This document shows, piece by piece, positions 53,221 through 61,344 of a stretch of DNA of 63,989 nt. The translations under genes and the position numbers were made by a program. This DNA comes from Gammaproteobacteria bacterium (lineage in GTDB: Bacteria > Pseudomonadota > Gammaproteobacteria > Steroidobacterales > Woeseiaceae): NCBI GenBank assembly GCA_018677555.1, contig JAHHOT010000116.1, forward strand, positions 1-63,989. The letters are read 5' to 3'. The notes beneath the pieces were generated by a model. That model saw nothing but the letters and a program-made list of their open reading frames with translations, was not told where the DNA came from and ran no database searches. Within the stretch, counting starts at the first letter, position 1. Each line of letters starts with the position of its first letter.

Positions 53221-54223
53221 GACCATCGAGGCAGGACAGCGCTGGCCGCTGCCGCGGGTCACGCAGAAAGCCGACGGTACCCCGAGGAAAGTCGGCGTCG
53301 AATTCGAGCTGCAGGGCGTGACCGTGGAGCAACTGGCGAATATCGTCAGCACGACGCTCGGCGGCACCTCGCAGCCGGTGAACGATGCCGAGTACCGCGT
53401 CGACGTCCCGGCGCACGGCGAATACCGGGTCGAGATTGATTCTGCCTTGCTGAAAGACAATGCTCGCCTGCTCGAGGACCAGGACGCAGACACAAGCGAA
53501 TTGCAGGAAGCGGCTATTAACGCCCTGGGCAACGCGAGTTCACTGGTCGTGCCCTGCGAGGTTGTTTCTCCCCCGATACCCATGAACGAGCTCGCCGAGC
53601 CGATGGACGCCCTGGTCCGGGCCGTGCGCGAAGCAGGTGGCCAGGGCACGCAGCAGTCGCCACTGTACGCGTTCGGCGTGCACCTCAATATCGAGCCGCC
53701 CGAGATGAGCGCTCGACAGGTTTCGTCTTACATCAAGGCCTTTGTTTGCCTCTATGACTGGATAGTTCAGGCTGGCGACGTGGACCTGATGCGAAGACTC
53801 ATGCCCTACATTCGTAAATTTCCAGCCAGCTACGAAAGTCAGGTCACCGACCCGGGTTACAAACCGGACTGGACCGCGCTTATCGACGACTACCTCGCGG
53901 CAAATCCCACGCGGAATCGTGCGCTGGACATGCTGCCAATGTTCGCCGAGGTTGACGAACCCCGCGTACGCAACATCGTCGATGACGATCTGATCAAGGC
54001 ACGGCCGGCATTTCATTACCGGCTCGCAAACTGCTGCATCGACGATCCGTCCTGGAGCATTGCCGACCCATGGAGTCGCTGGCTGCAGATCGAGCACCTG
54101 GCAGCGGACGCAGAGCGACTTACCGAGTGTTGCGCAGCATTCGCGGCGGATCGGCAGCGACTGCTCGGATCGCTGGATAACAAGTGGAGCGAGGAGGTGC
54201 AGCGATGGCTGACGACCTCGTAA
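53195..54223 (+). CDS. Amidoligase_2-family protein (carboxylate-amine ligase fold)
   Basis: A 342-residue protein. VGVEFELQG near residue 33 is the glutamine-synthetase-fold opening strand with the catalytic-type Glu pair, followed by EYRVEIDSA, EVVSPPIP and FGVHLNIE, all arranged as in Amidoligase_2 proteins. Such enzymes are predicted to form amide or peptide bonds between a carboxylate and an amine using ATP. ATG 53195 or 53204 fit equally. It overlaps the BON lipoprotein end and its own end overlaps the GATase-like gene by 19 bp. That pairing with a class-I GATase-fold peptidase recurs in comparative genomics. The true substrates are unknown. Confidence 0.8.
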   Translation: MTPMPKTDKTIEAGQRWPLPRVTQKADGTPRKVGVEFELQGVTVEQLANIVSTTLGGTSQPVNDAEYRVDVPAHGEYRVEIDSALLKDNARLLEDQDADTSELQEAAINALGNASSLVVPCEVVSPPIPMNELAEPMDALVRAVREAGGQGTQQSPLYAFGVHLNIEPPEMSARQVSSYIKAFVCLYDWIVQAGDVDLMRRLMPYIRKFPASYESQVTDPGYKPDWTALIDDYLAANPTRNRALDMLPMFAEVDEPRVRNIVDDDLIKARPAFHYRLANCCIDDPSWSIADPWSRWLQIEHLAADAERLTECCAAFAADRQRLLGSLDNKWSEEVQRWLTTS

Positions 54224-54942
54224 TTGCCGTGACCGGACCCAGCCAGGGTCACAAGTGGGCCTGGCGCGCGATCAGCTGGCGCCTCCGCCGGCTCGGCGTG
54301 ACTGCAATTTACCTGACAGCGCAGTCCGGCTATCCGGGAAAGCATATCGATGGATTCATCATCAGCGGCGGCAATGACATCGATCCGGCCATATACGGCG
54401 GCGACGTCTCGCAGTCCCCGTCCGTCGATCCGTCGCGCGATAGTTACGAACTCAGCGTCATCGCCGAAGCGAGGCGCCGGGACCTGCCGGTGCTGGGTAT
54501 TTGTCGCGGCATGCAGCTATTGAATGTACAGGCCGGCGGCACACTGATCAGCGACCTGAAGCCCTATCGGCGATTGACCTCCAACCGGGGTACGCTGCTG
54601 CCGCGCAAACGCATCGAGGTGCAAGAGCACTCGGTGTTGCACCGCTGGCTCGGAAAACTGAACTCGCGGGTCAACAGCCTGCATCACCAGGCTGTTGCCG
54701 AACTGGGTGACGGTTTCACGGTGTCGTCCCGCGATCGTGACGGCATCATCCAATCGATTGAAAATGACCGCAACGCACTCCGCGTTGGCGTGCAGTGGCA
54801 TCCCGAGTACCTGCCACAGCGGCGTGAGCACAGGCGTCTGTTCGATTGCTTCGTACGTGCTTGCCGCGCGAACCGCCAGGCTCAACATGCGGGTAAGGAC
54901 ATGCTGGAACCCGAACCGATTTCACAGCAGGCTGCAGCGTGA
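54205..54942 (+). CDS. Class-I glutamine-amidotransferase-like peptidase (C26, gamma-glutamyl hydrolase type)
   Basis: A 245-residue protein. The nucleophile Cys is in LGICRGMQLLN, with the oxyanion strand FIISGGNDIDPAIYGG, and the His-Glu pair in VQWHPEYL. This is the PuuD-like/C26 arrangement, which hydrolyses gamma-glutamyl amides. GAGGAGG precedes ATG 54205, which overlaps the amidoligase by 19 bp, indicating coupling. In the pair, one enzyme may make and the other remove an amide-linked tag. No signal peptide. Confidence 0.85.
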   Translation: MADDLVIAVTGPSQGHKWAWRAISWRLRRLGVTAIYLTAQSGYPGKHIDGFIISGGNDIDPAIYGGDVSQSPSVDPSRDSYELSVIAEARRRDLPVLGICRGMQLLNVQAGGTLISDLKPYRRLTSNRGTLLPRKRIEVQEHSVLHRWLGKLNSRVNSLHHQAVAELGDGFTVSSRDRDGIIQSIENDRNALRVGVQWHPEYLPQRREHRRLFDCFVRACRANRQAQHAGKDMLEPEPISQQAAA

Positions 54943-54991
54943 CAGGCATAGCATCGTGTAAGCACGAGTTTATCAACTAGAATTGGCACTA

Positions 54992-55402
54992 ATGGCGACC
55001 ACAACTAAACAACTTTCTTCGGAAGAAGTCGATCAGCTGCACGCGCTGGACAATGCGTTGCGTTTCGCCCGCTCGAGACTTTCAGCCGACATTACGGCAC
55101 AGCGCCTCCTGATACTCATCTGCGTCTACTTCAACCAGGGTTTGAGCCAGCGCGAGCTGCTGACCAAACTCGAGTCGACGTCGATTACGGCGCTGTCCAG
55201 GAATCTCGCCGACCTGTCAGCATGGACGACTCGCAAAACGACCGGCCCCGGGCTGATCGAAATGCGATCTGACCCCATGAACCTGCGCGTCAAGCGGGTA
55301 TTCCTGACCAGCGAAGGCGACAAGTTTGTCAGAAGCTGGTTGGCCGCGGGCGCGAAGGCGCACACAGCGAGTCGCAAGAAACGCAAGAAGGCGGTACCGT
55401 AA
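54992..55402 (+). CDS. MarR-like winged-helix protein
   Basis: A 136-residue protein with a winged-helix look: helices QRLLILICVYFNQGLSQREL, then ESTSITALSRNLADLSAW as the recognition helix, and a wing ending KRVFLTSEGDKFV, then a basic tail RKKRKKAVP. It resembles MarR-family regulators but lacks long flanking dimer helices. ATG 54992 is chosen over TTG 54983. It lies between the amidoligase pair and the antiporter, so it could control either. Confidence 0.7.
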   Translation: MATTTKQLSSEEVDQLHALDNALRFARSRLSADITAQRLLILICVYFNQGLSQRELLTKLESTSITALSRNLADLSAWTTRKTTGPGLIEMRSDPMNLRVKRVFLTSEGDKFVRSWLAAGAKAHTASRKKRKKAVP

Positions 55403-55464
55403 CGCTTGTAGCCACGCTTGCCCGGTGACCGGGCCCCATTTGGTTCACATTGAGGCAAGCACGT

Positions 55465-57243
55465 ATGCACGCCCACGACATCCTGACACTCTGCGGTCTC
55501 GCGACGGCCGGTTTCGCCTGCCAGTGGCTCGCGTGGCGGCTCAAGCTGCCCGCCATCCTGTTCCTGCTTGGCGCGGGCATCGTGGCCGGACCGGTACTCG
55601 GCTGGCTCGATCCCGACGCCCTGTTCGGCGATCTGCTGACCCCCATCGTTTCTGTCGCTGTCGCCATCATCCTGTTCGAGGGCAGCCTGACGCTCAAGCT
55701 GTCCGAGATCCGCGATCACGGCTCCGTCGTCCGAAACCTGGTTACTGTTGGCGTCGTCATCACCTGGGCGCTCGCAGGGCTCGCGGCGTGGTACTTCCTC
55801 GACTGGGATCCGTACCTGGCAGCACTTTTTGGCGCGGTCGTTACGGTCAGCGGGCCGACGGTTGTCATGCCACTGCTGCGGGCAGTACGCACCGTGTCGA
55901 ATGTTTCGAGCATCTTGCGCTGGGAATCGATCCTGATCGACCCGCTCGGCGCGATCCTCGCGCTGCTTGTTTTCGATGTCATTATCTCCATGCAGGCCGG
56001 AGCAGGTTTCGGCCACATTGCTGTCAACGTTGCAGCAATCGCACTCATCGGAACGATTCTCGGTGTTGCCGGCGGCTATCTGTTCGGCATCGCAGTGCGG
56101 AAACGAGTCATCCCCGACCTGTTGCGTGACTATGCGGCGCTTGCTGCCGTACTCACGGTGTTTGCCGTCGCCGAAGTTCTGCGCAGTGAGTCCGGCTTTC
56201 TCGCTGTAACCATCATGGGCGTGTGGCTCGCTAACATGCGCCACGTCGAGCTGGAAGACATTCTCGATTTCAAGGAAAGCATCACGCTGCTGCTCCTGGG
56301 CGCGCTGTTCATCCTGCTGGCGGCGAAACTCGACATCACCGAAATGACACTTATTGGCAGCGGGGCGCTGGCAGTGATCGCGCTGCTGCAACTCGTTGCC
56401 GGCCCGATTCGTGCTTTCGTCAGCGCGATCGGCAGCCCACTCAACTGGCGCGAGACGCTATACGTCGGCTGGGTGTTCCCCCGCGGCATCGTGGCTGCAG
56501 CGGTCTCTTCGCTGTTCGCGTTGCGGCTGGTGGAGATCGACTACCCGGGCGCGAACAGCCTTGTACCGCTCGTATTTACGGTAATCATCGGTACGGTTGT
56601 CCTGCAAAGCATTACGGCGAAACTGGTCGCCAGGGCGCTGGGCGTGCTGGAGCCGGAACCAACCGGCGTCCTCATCGTCGGCTCGAATCCGCTTGCGCGT
56701 TTGCTGGCGAAAGCGATCCAGGATTCCGGGCGGCGGGTTCGCGTCGCCGACTCGCACTACGCCGGCATCCGCGAAGCCCGCATGATGGGGCTGCCGGTAT
56801 TCTACGGCAGCCCGGTCTCCAGCTACGCCGAGCGCGGCCTGGATATTACCGGGCTGGGCACATTGATAGCGGCGTCGCGACGTCCGGGTCTCAACGAGCT
56901 GGCCTGTGTACGCTTTACCGCCGATTTCGGCCGCGACCATGTCTTCGTGCTCGGCCGGAGGCTGGAGAAGTCCCACGAAAAGCATTCGATCAGTGGCGCC
57001 GTCAGCGGCCGAATATTGTTCGGAGGCGAGCACACGATCGACGATCTCGCATCGCGGGTTGCGTCGGGACAGGCAATCAAATCGACCGAATTGACCGATG
57101 AATTCGGCTTCGACGATTACCGCAAGCAGAATCCGAACAGCCTGATCCTGTTCGCCATCGACGACAACGATCAACTGAAGTTTCCGCTCAAAGACGAGCC
57201 GTTCGATCCAGCCGCCGGCTGGACGATCACCGCCCTCGTATAA
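55465..57243 (+). CDS. CPA1-type Na+/H+ antiporter with C-terminal RCK-like domain
   Basis: A 592-residue protein. About 12 membrane helices in the first 400 residues (LPAILFLLGAGIVAGPVLGW; AVAIILFEGSLTLKL; SGPTVVMPLLR; ILRWESILIDPLGAILALLVFD, which holds the ND-like ion-binding Asp). The last 180 residues form a Rossmann/TrkA-N-like domain (VLIVGSNPLARLLAKAI; VRVADSHYAGIREARMMGL). Such RCK-linked antiporters exchange Na+ or K+ for H+ under NAD(H) or nucleotide control. ATG 55465 has GAGG 9 nt upstream. It converges on the M20 gene across 36 bp containing a short T run. Confidence 0.88.
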   Translation: MHAHDILTLCGLATAGFACQWLAWRLKLPAILFLLGAGIVAGPVLGWLDPDALFGDLLTPIVSVAVAIILFEGSLTLKLSEIRDHGSVVRNLVTVGVVITWALAGLAAWYFLDWDPYLAALFGAVVTVSGPTVVMPLLRAVRTVSNVSSILRWESILIDPLGAILALLVFDVIISMQAGAGFGHIAVNVAAIALIGTILGVAGGYLFGIAVRKRVIPDLLRDYAALAAVLTVFAVAEVLRSESGFLAVTIMGVWLANMRHVELEDILDFKESITLLLLGALFILLAAKLDITEMTLIGSGALAVIALLQLVAGPIRAFVSAIGSPLNWRETLYVGWVFPRGIVAAAVSSLFALRLVEIDYPGANSLVPLVFTVIIGTVVLQSITAKLVARALGVLEPEPTGVLIVGSNPLARLLAKAIQDSGRRVRVADSHYAGIREARMMGLPVFYGSPVSSYAERGLDITGLGTLIAASRRPGLNELACVRFTADFGRDHVFVLGRRLEKSHEKHSISGAVSGRILFGGEHTIDDLASRVASGQAIKSTELTDEFGFDDYRKQNPNSLILFAIDDNDQLKFPLKDEPFDPAAGWTITALV

Positions 57244-57279
57244 AGGGTCGAACCGGTTTTTTAAATGCCGCTTGTTCCG

Positions 57280-58665
57280 CTAATTCGGCGTCGCAAGTCG
57301 CACCGCCAGCTGGTACCAGTATTCCGTCGCGGTTCTGAATGCCTCGACGCCGATACGTTCATCCTTGCCGTGAGCACGAATTTCGTCGGGCTCTTCGGCA
57401 ATCGCGGATACCGCGTAAACCGGGATGCCGACGTTTCGAATAAACAGACCGTCAGTGGCGCCTGTGCTCATCTCGGGAATAACAACGATGCCGGGCCAGA
57501 ATTCCGACGCAACCTCGGTGATCGGCCCGACGACGGATTTTTTGAGCGGGCTTGGCGGACTCGGGCGGTCCGGATAGATCTGTTCGAGCGTGACGTTGTT
57601 CGGGTCCGCCATGACGGCGAGTGCCGACATCGCCGTGGTCGTAGCAAATTGCGGCAATACCCGACAATTGACGACTGCAGATGCCGATTGCGGGATCGCA
57701 TTCTCGGCGTGACCTCCCGACAACTGAGTCGCAATGCAAGTCGTCCTTGCGAGGGCATTGTAATAGGGTGCATCGTCCAGCGAAGCTGACGTTTCCGGAT
57801 CGCTTTTGCCTGCGAGCACCGCGTCGATCAGGTCGCGCTCCGCAGCCGGCGCAAGCTCTCGCCAGCGCTCGAAGAACAAGCGAGTGGTTTCATTCAGAGA
57901 AACCGGAAAGCGGAATTCGTCGAGCGCAGTCAGTGTGCGCGCAATTCGCGAGATGGCGCTGTCGGCCCGCGGCAGCGAGCTGTGGCCGCCGCGATCGGTT
58001 GCAGCGAGACGATAGCTCACGTAAACCTTTTCGCCGGTTTGCATAATGAAGGCACGCGGCCTGCCGCTCTTCAGCATGACGTAGCCACCGTCCGTGTTGA
58101 GCGCAAACTCCGCGTCAATGAGAGCACGGTGCTCGTTGGCAAGCGTCCACGCACCGGCTCCGTCCGTTTCCTCGTCCGCAGTCAGCATTACGATCAGGTC
58201 GCGGTCCGGCAGAAAATTTTCGCGTTTCATGCGTATCAGGTTCGCAATCAGGATAGCCGCGCCCGCCTTGTTGTCGGTTGTGCCGCGTCCGTAGAAATAG
58301 CCGCCTGACTGCGTGAGCTCGAACGGCGCCACCGTCCAGTCCTCCGGCAACGCCTCGACGACGTCGAGATGAGCCATCATCAATATTGGCTCGCGCTGGG
58401 GCTGCGGGCTCCGCAGTCGCACAACCAGGTTCGGCAGCTTGTCGCCGGACCTGACAATGTCGATTTCGTCATCGTCGAAGCCAGCGTCAAAGAGTCTCGT
58501 GACGAGAAGATCTACTGCGGGGCGCAGGTCGTTGCCGCCGCTGGGCGCGGTATTGATCGCCACGAGCTCTGAGAGAAGTTCGACAGCCAGCCTGTCATCA
58601 CCGTAAGCCGCTTGCTGCGACAGGGCGGACAACGCGCACAACACGAGGACATTGATCCCCTTCAT
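57280..58665 (-). CDS. Exported M20-family metallopeptidase
   Basis: A 461-residue protein with a signal peptide (VLVLCALSALSQQAAYG). M20 signatures: MAHLDVV, YGRGTTDNKAGAA, TADEETDGAGAW (catalytic Glu pair), GGHSSLP and a final ATDGLF/AHGKDERIG pair of ligands. These di-zinc peptidases remove terminal residues from peptides. ATG 58665 is chosen from the signal peptide; the frame runs open to 58800. The divergent CehA-like gene begins at most 8 bp away if its longest start is used, so promoters must overlap the coding starts. Confidence 0.88.
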   Translation of the reverse strand: MKGINVLVLCALSALSQQAAYGDDRLAVELLSELVAINTAPSGGNDLRPAVDLLVTRLFDAGFDDDEIDIVRSGDKLPNLVVRLRSPQPQREPILMMAHLDVVEALPEDWTVAPFELTQSGGYFYGRGTTDNKAGAAILIANLIRMKRENFLPDRDLIVMLTADEETDGAGAWTLANEHRALIDAEFALNTDGGYVMLKSGRPRAFIMQTGEKVYVSYRLAATDRGGHSSLPRADSAISRIARTLTALDEFRFPVSLNETTRLFFERWRELAPAAERDLIDAVLAGKSDPETSASLDDAPYYNALARTTCIATQLSGGHAENAIPQSASAVVNCRVLPQFATTTAMSALAVMADPNNVTLEQIYPDRPSPPSPLKKSVVGPITEVASEFWPGIVVIPEMSTGATDGLFIRNVGIPVYAVSAIAEEPDEIRAHGKDERIGVEAFRTATEYWYQLAVRLATPN

Positions 58666-58673
58666 ATAATGTT

Positions 58674-61337
58674 GTGTCGAAGCACTGCGGTGGTAACCCC
58701 GTGGTAAGCTGCCTGACGATAGCGGCACTTGAGTATAGCGCATTGCACAGTCGGCATTGCCGGGCGTCAACCCACGGTAAGAACCAGCGTCGGGACGCAA
58801 CCGGCCTCGTCCGATTTGCGTTGTTGTTGCTGGCGGCGGCAGGTGTTGTGCAGGCCGAACGCAGGCCCGTTCTCGACCAGGTTGGCGTTCCGCACGACTA
58901 CTACTACCGCGAGATGTACCTGCCGCAGGTTACGACCGGGCCGGCGGCGCTCTCGTGGTCGGCGGATGGCGAGTCGCTGATTTACGCGATGCAGGGCAGC
59001 CTGTGGGTTCAGCGCACAGACTCGAACGTCGCCGTGCAGTTGACCGCCAGTGGAGCATACGATCACCAGCCGGATGTTTCGCCCGACGGTCGCAGGGTCG
59101 TATTCGCGCGCTATGACGGCGCCTCCGTCGAACTGATGTTGCTCGACCTTGCCACTGGCGACGTATCGCCACTGACCACGAACCGCGCCGTCAACGTCGA
59201 ACCACGGTGGTCCCCCGACGGCACTCGACTTGCTTACGTGTCGACTGCTGCCGATGGGCGCTTTCGTGCATTCATTGGCCGGGTTGACGGTACAACACTC
59301 ACCGGCCGACCGCTTGCCGCACAGCGTGAGAGCGCGGTCCCTCGTTACTACTACAGCAGCTACGACCACCAGTTAAGCCCGGTGTGGACGAAGGACGGCA
59401 ACAAGCTTTTGCTGATCGCCAATCCCGAAACGCCGTACGGCAGCGGCTCGTTGTGGCTGCATGAGGCAGACGGCGATACGCCCCCACAGTTGATACATCG
59501 CGAAGAAACGAGCTGGAGATCGAGGCCGGACATCGCGCCGGACGGCAAGCGCTACGTTTTCGCGTCGTATCTCGGCCGGCAATGGCATCAACTGTGGTCG
59601 GGTCGTATCGACGGTTCGGCAGAACCGTTTCCGTTGACCTACGGCGACTATGACGTCTGGGCTCCACGCTGGTCGCCGGATGGCGAGCAGATTGCTTTTG
59701 TCGTCAACGAATTCGGCAACACAAGTATTCGTATCCAGGAATTTGTCGGGGGACGGACCATCGACCTGGCGATTGGCGAACGCCGCTACCTCGCGCCGCA
59801 CGGCAAGTTGAACCTGGACATCCATGACCATAAGGGTGCGCCCGTTGCAGCACGAGTCTCGATTGTCGCCAGCGACGGACGCGCTTTTGCACCCCCCGAC
59901 CGGTGGTTGCACGCGGATGATGGCTTTGATCGTGATCATTTGCGGACGGAGCAGCACTACTTCCACACTTCCGGGCAGGCGGTCGTCGAGCTACCCGCGG
60001 GACCTGCCACGGTTACCGTGTGGCGAGGCCCGGAATTCCAAATCGGCGAATACGGCGTTGACATCAAGCCCGAAACAGAGAACGCGCTGAGCGTCACCCC
60101 TGCCCCGCTGGACTTGCCGGCCGGCTTCGCCAACGGTTGGCAATCAGCCGACGTTCACGTCCACATGAATTACGGGGGCACCTACCGCAACACGCCGGCG
60201 AATCTCATCGCCCAGGCACAGGCCGAAGATCTCGACCTCGTCTTCAATCTCATCGTCAATAAAGAGCAGCGCATTCCCGATATCGCCTACTTCGACACCA
60301 GGCCGGACCGCGCATCGACCGCGAGTACTCTGCTGTCGCATGCGCAGGAATTCCACACCAGTCACTGGGGTCACATGGGCCTGCTCGGCCTGCAATCGCA
60401 CCTGCTCATACCGGATTACTCCGCATACCCGGAGACCGCGGCCGCAAGTCTCTATCCCGACAACGCAACGATTGCTGCATTAGCCAGGGAACAGGGCGCG
60501 GTGATCGGCTACGTTCACCCTTATCTTTCACCCACACCGGACCCGGCGACGAACAGGGCGCTGACACATGCGTTCCCGGCGGACGCCGCCCTTGGACTCG
60601 TCGACTTTTACGAGGTTGTCGGATTCGCCGACCATCGCGCGTCCGCCGACGTCTGGTACCGGCTAATGAATTGTGGAATTCGCGTCGCGGCGGCCGGTGG
60701 CACCGACGCAATGGCGAACTATGCATCGCTACGCGGTCCGCTTGGCGTTAATCGCACTTACGCGAACGTCAGCGGAAGACTAACGGAAGCGGCCGAGCGA
60801 CAGCAGGTCTGGCTTGATACATTGCGCGCCGGCCACACGTTTGCAACCAATTCGCCACTGCTCGGGCTGGATGTGGAAGGCCGCCGTCCGGGCGACGAGC
60901 TTCTCCTGGAGAAGGGGCCGAACACGATCAGATATCGCGGTTTCATGCGCTCGGCCGTGCCGATAGATCATGTCGAGGTTGTACTGAACGGCGACGTGGT
61001 TGGCACCTTCGGCGACGAGATCGCAGTGACTGGAGCTGATATCGAAGGAGAAGTAACGGTCGACCGGAGTGGCTGGCTTCTGCTGCGTGCCTGGAGCGAG
61101 CAATCGCATCCCCTGGTCTTCGACCTGTATCCGTATGCGACGACCACGCCAGTGTGGCTAACCGTCGACGGTGAACCACCCCGGTCTGTGGACGACGCCC
61201 GCTATTTTCTCGAGTGGACAAAACGCCTCGCCGAATCTGCGCGCGACAATGACGGCTACAACAATGCAACCGAACGGGAACGGATTCTTGCCCACTTCGA
61301 GGCCGCTCGCCGGCGTTTCGAAGTGTGCCGACCCTGA
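58674..61337 (+). CDS. Exported PD40-propeller / CehA-McbA (PHP-type) metallohydrolase
   Basis: Up to 887 residues. Signal-like helix (RFALLLLAAAGVVQA), a TolB-like PD40 beta-propeller (about 75-380: DVSPDGRRVVFAR, RWSPDGTRLAYVS, DIAPDGKRYVFAS, RWSPDGEQIAFVV) and a C-terminal CehA/McbA metal-hydrolase domain (about 470-880: SADVHVHMNYGGTY, GYVHPYLSP, AAAGGTDAMANYAS). The CehA group includes carbaryl/phosphoester-cleaving enzymes. Longest start GTG 58674; GTG 58701 and TTG 58743 are also in frame and more compatible with the neighbouring divergent gene. It converges on the M16 gene with a 7-bp gap. Confidence 0.85.
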   Translation: MSKHCGGNPVVSCLTIAALEYSALHSRHCRASTHGKNQRRDATGLVRFALLLLAAAGVVQAERRPVLDQVGVPHDYYYREMYLPQVTTGPAALSWSADGESLIYAMQGSLWVQRTDSNVAVQLTASGAYDHQPDVSPDGRRVVFARYDGASVELMLLDLATGDVSPLTTNRAVNVEPRWSPDGTRLAYVSTAADGRFRAFIGRVDGTTLTGRPLAAQRESAVPRYYYSSYDHQLSPVWTKDGNKLLLIANPETPYGSGSLWLHEADGDTPPQLIHREETSWRSRPDIAPDGKRYVFASYLGRQWHQLWSGRIDGSAEPFPLTYGDYDVWAPRWSPDGEQIAFVVNEFGNTSIRIQEFVGGRTIDLAIGERRYLAPHGKLNLDIHDHKGAPVAARVSIVASDGRAFAPPDRWLHADDGFDRDHLRTEQHYFHTSGQAVVELPAGPATVTVWRGPEFQIGEYGVDIKPETENALSVTPAPLDLPAGFANGWQSADVHVHMNYGGTYRNTPANLIAQAQAEDLDLVFNLIVNKEQRIPDIAYFDTRPDRASTASTLLSHAQEFHTSHWGHMGLLGLQSHLLIPDYSAYPETAAASLYPDNATIAALAREQGAVIGYVHPYLSPTPDPATNRALTHAFPADAALGLVDFYEVVGFADHRASADVWYRLMNCGIRVAAAGGTDAMANYASLRGPLGVNRTYANVSGRLTEAAERQQVWLDTLRAGHTFATNSPLLGLDVEGRRPGDELLLEKGPNTIRYRGFMRSAVPIDHVEVVLNGDVVGTFGDEIAVTGADIEGEVTVDRSGWLLLRAWSEQSHPLVFDLYPYATTTPVWLTVDGEPPRSVDDARYFLEWTKRLAESARDNDGYNNATERERILAHFEAARRRFEVCRP

Positions 61338-61344
61338 CCGCTGT

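Noticed and set aside
55126-56391. Minus-strand frame of about 420 codons opposite the antiporter and MarR-like genes
   Set aside because: The translation is rich in Gln, Arg, Asp and Cys without hydrophobic order and overlaps two well-supported plus-strand genes.
57244-57270. AAAGGGTCGAACC followed by a T run, similar to 63745-63765, as a shared terminator motif
   Set aside because: No stable stem can be drawn at either place. Two short matches in 64 kb are not enough to call a repeat family.
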